From positions 1 to 64,000 of the forward strand of contig CAWKIF010000102.1 in assembly GCA_963849485.1 (NCBI GenBank): a DNA stretch of 64,000 nucleotides. Direction: 5' to 3'. The translations under genes and the position numbers were made by a program. The notes under the pieces are model-generated. The model did no database searches, had not been told where the DNA came from, and saw nothing but the letters and a program-made list of their open reading frames with translations. Numbering within the stretch: the stretch's first letter is position 1; each line of letters starts with the position of its first letter. The DNA is from CAVTWJ01 sp963849485 (GTDB taxonomy: Bacteria > Oederibacteriota > Muellerivitia > Muellerivitales > Muellerivitaceae). Below, piece by piece: positions 55,295 to 64,000 of the stretch.

Positions 55295-56250
55295 TTATTT
55301 AATATTATTATCAGAAATAATTTGTTTGATCCTGTTTTTAATTATTGCGTATAGTTTAGTTAAGGGAAATATAAAAATATTAATATATAATTTTATTATG
55401 AACTTAATATTTTGAATTGAAATAAAAGATAAATTATAATCATGTAAGATTTTATTAATAATACAATAATTTAATAAGATAAGTTTAGAAATATTTTGAA
55501 ACTGGACTTTTTTAAAAGCGCTGATAATTAAAAAATATATCAGTATTATCTAAACTACCAGTATAATAAAAAAAATTCTTTTTGAATGTGTTTTGCACAC
55601 TTTTATTTATTTCTTTAGAGTATACAAACGATCGATTTAAATTATGTTCTCTGTATTCTACTAAAATTGTATCTAGATTAGCACACTTATATTTATGCAC
55701 AATACTAGAAAAATAAGCGAAATCTTCTGCTTCTTCATCCGGATAAAGACCAAATTCGTATACTAATTCCTTCCTAAACATAACGGTCGGATGTGCAAAA
55801 AATGTATTTGAGACAAAATTCCAAGCTATCTCAATTGGTAAACTAGGATGAAATATTTTAATATATTTTCCATTTTCGTTAAAAACAGCATATCCACCGC
55901 CTACTAACATAAAATCCTTGTTATGATTTAGAAACTCAACTTGCTTCAAAAATCTGATCTTTTAAATTAATATCATCCGAATCAGCACGGGCAATATATT
56001 CACCTTTTGACTTTTCCAAACCTGTATTTAAGGCACCTACGATTCCTTTATGATTTGAATTTATGAAATACTTAATTCTCCTATCTTTATTTATATAATT
56101 TTCAATTATTTTTATAGTATTATCTTTTGAGAAGTCGTCAATAATAATTAGTTCAAAATTATTATAGGATTGTGCTAAAATACTTTTAATTGCCTCACTT
56201 ATAAAGGATTCGCCGTTATATACCGGCATTATTACACTAACTAATTTCAT
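55295..56250 (-). CDS. Family-2 glycosyltransferase A, two frameshifts
   Basis: The N-terminus MKLVSVIMPVYNGESFISEA and IIIDDFSKDNTIKIIENY mark a GT2 (GT-A fold) glycosyltransferase, with the DxD in EYIARADSDDIN. The second frame continues KQVEFLNHNKDFMLVGGGY and ends in the acceptor region; a third completes the C-terminus (FKKVQFQNISKLILLN...) to a stop at 55295. Shifts lie near 55945 and 55535. The start overlaps the end of the next GT2 gene by 14 nt, so the two are cotranscribed. It should transfer a sugar during glycan assembly; donor and acceptor unknown. Confidence 0.7.
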
Positions 56251-57194
56251 TGAAAAATATTTTCTTTAGCTTTTTAATAACTCTTTGTTTTATTATTAAA
56301 AGTATTGTAAATAAATTTACTCCACTATAATTTCTAAAAAGGATATATTTTACTTCTGGCTTTAGACAATTCTTTAAAATTTTCATGGAATAAATCGCTT
56401 GCTTAAAATGCAAATTCAAAATTAAACTAACAATATTATCATAAATTCTTTTAGAAAATGGATTTGGATCCACGTTTGGTAATACAATCCACTTGTTATA
56501 AAAACCTATTTCATTAGTATATACATAAATTTTATCATTTTGCATATTACACGAATGTCTTCTAATTTGCACAAATATATTATTTACAAAAGTCTATTTT
56601 AAATTCTTTTGCAATTCTTAGCCACATATCCCAATCTTCCCCCATTTTAAGATTTTCATCGAATAAACCAACTTTTTCAAAGCACTTTCTTTTAAGTATA
56701 GTAGCGCTTGCGCTACCATTTATTTTATTACCCATTAACAATTTATTAAAACAATAACCTCTACAATCTATATCTATTTCATTTTTAGCTTTATTCAAAA
56801 TAACCAATCCGTCTTCGTCAATATACTCAAAATCACAATAAACTAATCCTAATTCATCAGTGTTAGTTAAATTAAATAATTTTAGTTGCTCCTCCAATTT
56901 TTGGGGCAACCAGTAATCATCAGAATCTAGAAAGCCAATATAAGTTGAATTAGAATATATTATTCCAGCATTTCTTGCAGAACTTAGTCCTCCATTATTT
57001 TTTTTTAAATATACAATAGGAATTGAAGAATTGTAACTTGTTATAATCTCTTCTGTATCATCAGTCGAACCATCATCAACTATAATAATAGATTTGGGTT
57101 TAACTGTCTGATTTTCGACTGATTTAACAGCATAGAGAAGATATTTAGAATAATTAAATGTAGGAATAACTACATCTATATCATAAGGCATCAT
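56237..57194 (-). CDS. Family-2 glycosyltransferase B, one frameshift
   Basis: MPYDIDVVIPTFNYSKYLLY and IIIVDDGSTDDTEEIITSY give a clear GT2 N-terminus; the DxD motif is in YIGFLDSDDYWLPQKL. A WDMWLRIAKEF segment is the ED-like acceptor region. Near 56592 the frame breaks in TTTTGTAAATAAT; one base shifted, it continues FVNNIFVQIRRHSCNMQND and ends NEIS at 56237. One gene of about 320 residues is the best reading. It is cotranscribed with GT2 A and interrupted upstream by the IS982 element. Confidence 0.75.
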
Positions 57195-57197
57195 ATA

Positions 57198-58084
57198 ACC
57201 CGTTATTAAAAATTAAAACAAGCCGTGCTAAGAAGTTGGTTTAAATGTTGTTAAGATATTATTGCAATATTACTTACAACTATTAGGGATTTACCATGCA
57301 CAACATCAAAAAAACATTCGATAAATTTGATTGCTTATTAGAAATTTACTAAATGACCAGCTTGATAAAAAAAGCAATTTTCTGACTTGATTAAAAACAG
57401 TAAATACAAAATAAAACGCCGTAGACTCTTCTTAAAAATTGAAGAAGTAAGAAAAATTATTTCTGATAGAATAGTTGAATCAGAAAACATTTATATCATA
57501 GATTCTATACCTCTGGAAGTATGTAAGATATCAAGGACTGGAAAAGTTTAAAATCTGCCGGAAATATTTTGAAACATCGCCTAATAAAGTTTTCTGTACT
57601 TTTCAGAATACTTACATCTACGGATACAAACTACATGGGCTTTGTACCATCAAGGGGGTGTTCACTTCCAATGATTTAACTAAAGCATCAGTACATGATA
57701 TCTACTATCTTAAAGTTGTAAAAGAACAAATTAGTAATGCTTTTTTGCTTGGTGATAAAGGTTATGTCTCTAAAGAAATTCAAACTGATTTTTTTAATTT
57801 AGAAAACATCATCTTGAAAACTCCTTTACGTCTTAATCAAAACAAATATAAAAAACAGCCCTATTTGTTAAGAAAATCAAGAAAAAAGGATCGAAACTTT
57901 GTTTTCACAGCTTTGTGATCAGTTCATGATTTGTAAAATCTATGCTAAATCTTTCGACAGTATCAGAACAAGAGTTGTTTCTGAATTCTCTGCTCATACT
58001 ATTTTGAGGAATCTAAATAAATTCATTAACAATAGGCCAGTAAATCTTATTAAAAATGCTTTAGCTTAATTTCTAACAACGGGT
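57198..58084 (+). mobile_element. IS982-family insertion sequence, degenerate
   Basis: 887 bp bounded by imperfect terminal inverted repeats: ACCCGTTATTAAAAATTAA at 57198-57216 and TTAATTTCTAACAACGGGT at 58066-58084. Inside, in several plus-strand frames, IS982 transposase segments can be read: MHNIKKTFDKFDCLLEIY, IIDSIPLEVCKISRT, TYIYGYKLHGLCTIKGVF, TSNDLTKASVHDIYYLK and AFLLGDKGYVSKEIQ. The last is the longest intact piece (57658-57918). The DDE transposase is broken by multiple stops and shifts, so the element is immobile. The flanks show no clear target duplication. Its closest relatives in memory are from Bacteroidetes-type elements. Confidence 0.85.
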
Positions 58085-58490
58085 TTAATTATGAGTTCAC
58101 TTTAAAAGGGTATAATTATTTCGTAAAAAAATTTAACATAGTAAATATTTATATAAATTTCTTATAGCAAATTTACTCATTATTGACAGAAAAAGTGTCA
58201 AAAGAACTTGAACAATCAGAATAACAACAATTCAATTCAACAAAGCGTTACCAAAGGGCACAAACTATGGAACGCGGGCTGTCAATAGCATAAGCACAGA
58301 GAGCAAAAGTCTTCTTTTGGTCAATGTGTTTGTCATATATGAAAAGGGCAAGAACAAAAATATAGAACTCAAATATTTTACAAGGATTTTAGAATAATCT
58401 GTTATTATAATTTTTAATTAGCAGTTTATTACAAAAATAATACTAAAAAGCATAGAAGTTTAAAGTTTGCTTTTTAGAGCCTACTTATTA
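58085..58490. other. AT-rich gap, no gene seen
   Basis: 400 bases between the IS982 end and the epimerase stop. No open frame with family resemblance and no known element. It may be disrupted remains of the cluster. Confidence 0.45.
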
Positions 58491-59546
58491 TTATTTATTT
58501 AATCTTTGTTTCCATGAATTAAAAATCTCGCTGAATATTGCATCAAGGTTTTTAGTAATTTTCCATTGGGGGAAATGGGCTTTCATCTTTGATAGGTTTG
58601 ATATATAACAGATATGATCTCCTACACGATTTTGGTCGGTATACTCATAAATCATTTTTTTGCATGATATATCTTCGATGAGCTTAAATGCTTCTAAAAT
58701 TGATATAGAATTTGATCGGCCCCCACCTAGGTTATAAACCTGTGCAATTCTTGGATTTTTTATAAATTCGTAAATAAATAAGACTACATCTTCAGCATGT
58801 ATATTATCTCTGACTTGTTTTCCCTTATAACCATAAATGTTATATAATTTACTTTCGATATTACATTTAATCAAGTAACTTAGGAATCCATGTAATTCTA
58901 CGCCGCTATGGTTTGGTCCAGTTAAGCATCCACCTCTCAGGCAACAGGTGGGCATATTAAAATATCTACCATATTCTTGTACCATAATATCAGCAGCAAC
59001 TTTTGAAGCTCCAAAAATTGAGTGTTTTGATTGATCTATTCGGAAATTTTCATCAATGCCATCATAGTAATTAATATCACTATATTCCCATCGTGTAGGA
59101 TTTTCTATTAAGTTTAGTTCATTAGGTGCATCACCATAAACTTTATTTGTTGATAAATAAACAAATGGAGTTTCTAAATTTACCTTCCTATTAGCTTCTA
59201 ATAAATTCAATGTTCCAACTGCATTGATATCAAAATCATCGAACGGTCTTGAAGCTGCTAAATCATGACTTGGCTGTGCCGCAGTGTGAATAATGGCATC
59301 GGGTTTTAATTTAGAAACAATTTCAATAACAAGGTTTCTATTTCGTATATCAATTTCATTATGATGAAAGTTACTAAATAACTCAGTTAAACGCTTTTGA
59401 TTCCATCTAGTATCTCCTTTTTCTCCAAAAAAATCAGCTCTCATATTATTATCAATACCATAAACAATATAACCTTTAGTAGCAAAAAACGTTACTATTT
59501 CACTACCAATAAGACCACTTGATCCAGTAACCAATATTTTTTTCAT
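58491..59546 (-). CDS. NAD-dependent nucleotide-sugar epimerase (CDP-paratose 2-epimerase-like)
   Basis: 351 residues from ATG 59546; AAGGAG lies upstream. An extended SDR: MKKILVTGSSGLIGSEIV gives the GxxGxxG NAD motif, AIIHTAAQPSHDLAASRPFDDF and YLSTNKVYGDAPN are typical, and the active-site helix is HSIFGASKVAADIM, with a later CLRGGCLTGPNHSGVELHG. These match proteins annotated as CDP-paratose 2-epimerases and relatives. The catalytic Tyr of the usual YxxxK is replaced by Phe here (FGASK), which is, as far as I recall, normal for this subfamily. No other CDP-tyvelose pathway genes are present, so the substrate is uncertain. Intact, unlike most of its neighbours. Confidence 0.85.
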   Translation of the reverse strand: MKKILVTGSSGLIGSEIVTFFATKGYIVYGIDNNMRADFFGEKGDTRWNQKRLTELFSNFHHNEIDIRNRNLVIEIVSKLKPDAIIHTAAQPSHDLAASRPFDDFDINAVGTLNLLEANRKVNLETPFVYLSTNKVYGDAPNELNLIENPTRWEYSDINYYDGIDENFRIDQSKHSIFGASKVAADIMVQEYGRYFNMPTCCLRGGCLTGPNHSGVELHGFLSYLIKCNIESKLYNIYGYKGKQVRDNIHAEDVVLFIYEFIKNPRIAQVYNLGGGRSNSISILEAFKLIEDISCKKMIYEYTDQNRVGDHICYISNLSKMKAHFPQWKITKNLDAIFSEIFNSWKQRLNK

Positions 59547-59590
59547 TCTATTTACTCCTTCCTTTTTATTTTTATTCTTTTTATTACATA

Positions 59591-60480
59591 TTAAAAACGA
59601 AACCAAGTATCTGGGATCAAATCACTTGTATCGATTGTATCATCAGTAAACCATATTTTTGGTGCTACCACAATTTTATTAGAATTTTGACTTAACCACG
59701 CTGCCCACCACCCAAAGGTACTGTTTGGTATAATAAAATGTTTACATGCTAACATTAATTTAAAATAATTATAAAATTTTAATCCTGAATGATTATGATC
59801 TACAAATATGACCGGGGCATCAATTTGGACGTTATGTTTACACCAATTTATATCATCTGAAAAGACAAAAAATTTCGGATTTTCGATTGAATCAGCAATG
59901 AATTTTATACTTTTTTTATAATAATAATTTCCATATTCACCTATTAGAGAACTATGCAGGTTAGTTGTTACAAAATCAGTCCTCCTAAAATTCAAACATA
60001 CAGCATTCGAAGTTAATATATCATTGTAAAGCTCGTTGGAACATTCTAATAATTTGTTTTTTAATGAAAATTCTTGTTCTATCTTTCTCTTAACATCATC
60101 AAAATATTTGTAACTTTGCCAATAACCATCTAAGTATATATTTCCACTTGATTGTAAAACATTCGGATCGAATTGGAAAAATCTTTCACGAATACGGTTG
60201 CCCTTAAATAAATATTTTTGATTGATTTGCAATTTATTAAAACATAAATTGATATTTTTTTCAACGAAATTCAATTTTGAAATTTTATTAACTTCTCTTA
60301 TATCAGCAATCACGGCGGAAATATTAAATAAATCTAAGCAGTATTCTCGAATCTCATAATTATCAGAATACTTGGACACATCCAACTTTAATCTGTCCAT
60401 TGACTTTAATGCTATTTAAAGCCAAGTGCATATTGAAATAGCTGATTTCCTAAACCACCCGTGAGTTTTACAATAATCAT
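59591..60480 (-). CDS. Alpha-1,2-fucosyltransferase (GT11), one frameshift
   Basis: The ATG at 60480 starts MIIVKLTGGLGNQLFQYALG, the classic GT11 opening. A shift near 60415 (GGCTTTAAATAGC) then joins the frame IALKSMDRLKLDVSKYSD. Downstream motifs are NAVCLNFRRTDFV (HxRRxDY type, with Asn-Phe), FFVFSDDINWCKHN and CKHFIIPNSTFGWWAAWL, which fit the GDP-fucose-binding fold. The length of about 295 residues is typical. GT11 enzymes transfer fucose from GDP-fucose in alpha-1,2 linkage, so the glycan should contain fucose. It lies in the operon between Wzt and the epimerase. Confidence 0.85.
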
Positions 60481-60591
60481 AATTAAATATCCTATTTTAT
60501 TGAATTAATCTAATATTAGCCATGCAGGCGTAAAGAAGAATATACCTGCGTTGCGTGGAAGTTTTCTCCATAGTTAATCTACCACCATCAA

Positions 60592-61773
60592 CTATTTTAA
60601 AAGAGATCCGCAATCATGCACATAATCGAAATCATCAGAGCTGTTAAGACTTCCCGCCCAAAGACTAATGTAATAAGTGTCAGGATATAATCTTAAATCA
60701 TTTAATTTAATCATTATTTTCGTTTTTCGTTCTAAACAACTTAACCCAAATTTTGAATCAGAATCTACAATATTACAAATGTTTATCCCATCAGAGGTTT
60801 TAATTTCTACAGCAAATTTTACTTTAATATTTGATTTTTGTGGTATAATTTCAAAAATTAAACTTAAATCTTCTCCAATTGAAAATTCACTTCTGTTTTT
60901 CCCATCATTATCGACAATCATTGCATTAATAAAAATAGCTTCTTTTGAACCATTTCTATTTTTGTAGTTAATTAAATCAATCATTGAACAGTGAACTTCA
61001 TTCTCATTTAGATATTCATTTATAATCGAAGATGTCTCACCGAATGATTTTATTTGGCCATTATTTAGAATAATAGCTTTAGGACAAAGCTGTTTTATTG
61101 CTGCTATATTATGGCTTACAAAAAGTACAGTTTTGCCTTCTTTACTACTAGCGTCACCCATTATTCCAATACATTTTTTTTGAAATTGTGAATCTCCAAC
61201 AGATAGAACTTCATCAACAATTAAAATCTCTGGCTCTAGGTGTGCAGCTACTGAAAAAGCTAATCTGACATACATTCCGCTTGAATATCTTTTAACTGGT
61301 GTATCAATAAATTTGTTAATTTCTGCAAACTCCACTATCTCATCAAATTTTTTTAATATTTCATTCTTTTTCATGCCTAAGATTGAACCATTCAAAAATA
61401 TGTTTTCTCTGCCCGTAAGTTCAGGATTAAAACCGGTGCCTACTTCCAATAATGATGCAACTCGCCCATTTAGTGTAATTTTACCACATGTCGGAAGAGT
61501 AATTCTTGAAAGAATTTTTAATAACGTACTCTTTCCCGCACCATTCCTTCCAATAATCCCAATGACTTCTCCTTCCTCAACTTTAAAAGAAATTTCCTTC
61601 AATGCCCAAATTGATTTATTGCTATCTTCCCGTTCAATATTATTTTTAGAAAAAAAATTTTTAATTTTATAGTCAAATATATCTCTAAATGTACGTGCCC
61701 CTCGACCGTGCAAATTTTGGCCTAAAAAATATTGCTTACTAATATTATCTACTTTAATTATTGCTTTACTCAT
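60592..61773 (-). CDS. wzt: ABC transporter ATPase Wzt (O-antigen export)
   Basis: 393 residues. Complete ABC ATPase: Walker A GIIGRNGAGKSTLLK, signature YSSGMYVRLAFSVAAHLEP, Walker B EILIVDEVLSVGD and H-loop VLFVSHN. Past residue 250 a beta-rich C-terminal domain (NEYLNENEVHCSMIDLINY...) of about 130 residues follows, as in Wzt proteins that recognise the terminal modification of their polysaccharide. That places it in ABC-dependent O-antigen export. Its start overlaps the end of the wzm gene. Frameshift-free. Confidence 0.92.
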   Translation of the reverse strand: MSKAIIKVDNISKQYFLGQNLHGRGARTFRDIFDYKIKNFFSKNNIEREDSNKSIWALKEISFKVEEGEVIGIIGRNGAGKSTLLKILSRITLPTCGKITLNGRVASLLEVGTGFNPELTGRENIFLNGSILGMKKNEILKKFDEIVEFAEINKFIDTPVKRYSSGMYVRLAFSVAAHLEPEILIVDEVLSVGDSQFQKKCIGIMGDASSKEGKTVLFVSHNIAAIKQLCPKAIILNNGQIKSFGETSSIINEYLNENEVHCSMIDLINYKNRNGSKEAIFINAMIVDNDGKNRSEFSIGEDLSLIFEIIPQKSNIKVKFAVEIKTSDGINICNIVDSDSKFGLSCLERKTKIMIKLNDLRLYPDTYYISLWAGSLNSSDDFDYVHDCGSLLK

Positions 61774-62592
61774 ATAATATCTGCGAACTCCTTTTCCATT
61801 CTTCGAAAATTAAAAATACCTGTAATAAAAATTATTATAGATATTGCAATTGATAAAATTTAATAAATGTAGTGGGAGATATGCATGTCCTAATAAAGTC
61901 GCTCTGAATAACTCAACAACACCAGTCATAGGGTTTAGCCAATAAATCAATTCCCATTTTAATGGTATTTTCGCGCTTGAATATCCTACTGGTGTAATCC
62001 AGAATAGAAGCTGTATCGCAAACGGCAGAGCTTGTGCAATATCTCTATATTTAACACCAATAGCCGTGAACCACAAACCAATTCCTAATGACGTTATAAT
62101 TTCCCAAATAATGGCTAGTGGAAATAATAATATATTTGGCCCTGGATTAAAGGAATAATAGATCATAAATAGGATATAAATAATAAATGCTATTCCGAAA
62201 TCAACTAGACCTTTTAATACAGCGGCAGCAGGAATAATCAATCTTGGGAAAAATACTTTTGTAATTAAATTTGAATTTGTTATTAAACTCTGACTAGAAC
62301 CTGTTATTCCATCTGAAAAGAAATTCCAAGCTAATATTCCAGTGAATGTAAAAAGTTGATAAGGCACTCCACTCGTTGAAAAGCCGGCTAATTTATTAAA
62401 GACAAAAGTAAAAACAACCATGGAAAGTACCGGTCTTACAATAGCCCAGCTTGCTCCCAAAAAAGTTTGCTTATATCTAACTTTTGTATCTCGCCATATC
62501 AGGAAATAAAATAATTCCCTATAATTCCATAGCTCTTTAAAGTCAATCGATGAAAATCGTTTTGGTGGTTCAATTACTAATTCTTTTTTCAT
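61770..62592 (-). CDS. wzm: ABC-2 permease Wzm (O-antigen export), frameshifted at C-terminus
   Basis: Six transmembrane segments of the ABC-2 family: ELWNYRELFYFLIWRDTKVRYKQ, FLGASWAIVRPVLSMVVFTFVFN, TFTGILAWNFF, FGIAFIIYILFMIYY, LFPLAIIWEIITSLGIGLW and ALPFAIQLLFWITPVGYSS. The frame stops at 61810, but one base shifted from about 61860 it continues SIAISIIIFITGIFNFRRMEKEFADII and ends at 61770, overlapping the start of Wzt. Without the shift the last transmembrane helix would be lost. Wzm and Wzt together export undecaprenyl-linked polysaccharide across the inner membrane. Confidence 0.88.
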
Positions 62593-62648
62593 TTCTACTT
62601 ATATTTTATTTATAATACCTGCTCTATAAACTATTAACATTATTTATC

Positions 62649-64000
62649 TTATTTAGCAATCTTCGCAATAATGTCATTAGAGAAACCAATATTTTGTGCA
62701 GGTGAATTTACTTTTATTCTAAAATCCATATTGTTTGTGTCATAAAAACCTGGATTAACATCTATTAAATTGTTTTGAAATAAATTATTCTTGAAAACAA
62801 GTAAAGAGTCATGACTGCTATTGTCTCTAAACCAGGAACTTTTATAACAAATATTATTTATTATTTTATTACCATGTGCCAGGGTAGGGTTTTCATTAAG
62901 TATATTTACCAAAGAAGGATATTTTTTTGCCCATTTCGGGCCTTTATATGGCATTGAATCTAACCGGGGAATCAAATATGCATCACGTAAAATTTCATCT
63001 ACTCCGGGATTAATAATTAAAGAGGTTTGGCAATCAATAAATATGTTATTGTTTGCCGAATTATCTCTTCCGCCATTAAAATAAATAGCATTATTAACTC
63101 TATAAAAAATATTATTGTATATCAAGATTCCGCTCATACCATCATCTAAATAAACTGAGGATACAGGGTTGGAATCTAAATAGGAATATCTCGGAATTAT
63201 ATTAACAAATAAGTTGAATTTTATTTCAGAGTCCGCGCATTGTCCAGTCTCTACCCGAATAAATCGCACCTACATCTCTTGTTTCATAGCAGACATCGTG
63301 TATAAAGTTATATTCAATTATATGTTCATTGCCTTGCATTAAAATTGCATTAGCCGGTGCATTATAAATTTCATTCTTCTCTACAATATTTCCTACACCA
63401 AATAGATTAATGCCTGGCCTATAAGTTCTATTTAATAAAGAAAAATCATGTATTTTACAACAAGTTATCAAATTGTTTGCCGGTATTAAATCTTTTCTAT
63501 CTCCTCCGTCTAACCAAATTCCACCATCAGCTAAATAGTATATATCGCAATTTTCCATGTAACAATTTCTAACACTTTTTTCCAGTATGCCATATCCCCC
63601 GGCATTTCTAATAATGCAATTCTTAAAACCGATATTATTTGCATTATTTATCGTAATACAATCTCCCTTAGTAACTTCAAATATAATCCCGTCAAACTCA
63701 ACATTACTTATATTTTTCATTCTTATTAAAGATTGTATCTTTGGTATATAAACAATTTTTTCACTTATATCTGCAGGCGGCCAGAAGTATAATTCATATG
63801 AATTTCTATCTAGATACCACTCACCCGTAGTATCTAATTCAGATAAAATATTTTCCACATAGAATCTCTGTCCTATTTTGTATCCGGAATTATTAAATGG
63901 AGGTGCAAGGATTATTTTGTTTCTTGTTGTATCAAAAGAGCTAACTTTCTCATATCCATCCGACCAGTTCCAATACCAATATCCGTGGAGCCAAACATTT
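62649..64000 (-). CDS. Right-handed beta-helix protein (polysaccharide lyase/GH141-like), partial, one frameshift
   Basis: The minus strand is open from the right edge: NVWLHGYWYWNWSDGYEKV and TLAPP-like NKIILAPPFNNSGYKIGQRF lead into FYVENILSELDTTGEWYLDR and YELYFWPPADIS. Parallel beta-helix repeats follow (ISNVEFDGIIFEV, NNIGFKNCIIRNA, GDRKDLIPANNLITCC), with TYRPGINLFGVGNIVEKNEIYN typical of beta-helix carbohydrate enzymes annotated as GH141 or polysaccharide lyases. A one-base shift near 63229 (CGCGGACTCTGAAAT) splits the gene; the next frame goes on EIKFNLFVNIIPRYS...IAKIAK. The N-terminus lies beyond the window. No signal peptide can be seen, so location is unknown. It is the first visible gene of the cluster. 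Confidence 0.8.

Noticed and set aside
1..64000. CRISPR array
   Set aside because: The repeats found are coding tandem repeats or palindromes; none has regular direct repeats with unique spacers of constant length.

Overview
The window falls into two parts of very different base composition. Positions 1 to about 53.5 kb are GC-rich. They carry a Gram-negative envelope gene set: autotransporters, outer-membrane beta-barrels, lipoproteins, FecR-type and TPR proteins, and Thr-Pro repeat surface proteins with FlgD-like Ig domains. From about 53.5 kb to the right edge the DNA is strongly AT-rich and carries a polysaccharide (O-antigen type) cluster. The long (TP)n linkers, FlgD-like C-termini, FecR proteins and giant autotransporters suggest an uncultivated Gram-negative lineage of the candidate-phylum kind. 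I cannot place it more closely, and no rRNA or tRNA gene was seen.

Layout. (1) 1-1353: two decayed genes joined end to end, a 5'-truncated serine recombinase that leaves the window at the left edge and the first 115 codons of a Hen1 RNA 2'-O-methyltransferase. (2) 1354-2494: non-coding DNA full of different perfect palindromes. (3) 2495-15575: a minus-strand operon of three genes with 4-nt overlaps: a FecR-domain protein, an outer-membrane beta-barrel and a 3616-residue lipoprotein with 24 alternating repeats. (4) 15.7-18.8 kb: small secreted proteins and lipoproteins and a frameshifted NAD-dependent epimerase. (5) 19108-24854: a secreted expansin-like protein with a huge Thr-Pro linker and FlgD-like Ig domains, split by one frameshift. 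(6) 25187-29450: a plus-strand operon of a secreted protein, a TPR protein and a polytopic membrane protein with C-terminal TPRs. (7) 29504-47190: two paralogous giant autotransporters with a bacteriohemerythrin and a small protein between them. (8) 47.4-53.3 kb: small accessory genes, namely a cupin, a Spy-like periplasmic protein, a YgjP-type metallopeptidase, phage-like small genes, a HigBA module, a Bax-inhibitor-1 protein and a PIN/antitoxin module. (9) 53.3-64 kb: an IS3-family remnant at the composition break, then a minus-strand cluster of beta-helix protein, Wzm, Wzt, alpha-1,2-fucosyltransferase, sugar-nucleotide epimerase, two family-2 glycosyltransferases and a Wzy/WaaL-like membrane protein, interrupted by a degenerate IS982-family element.

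How the genes may work together. Most of the GC-rich part is devoted to building the cell surface. One operon couples a FecR sensor-like protein and a beta-barrel to a giant repeat lipoprotein, two autotransporters display beta-solenoids, and an expansin-like protein could act on plant or microbial cell-wall polysaccharide. The AT-rich part would make and export a fucose-containing surface glycan.

A caution runs through the window. Many genes are broken by single-base frameshifts, often at homopolymers, while the two largest genes (10.9 and 10.5 kb) are intact. I cannot tell sequencing error from real decay without reads.
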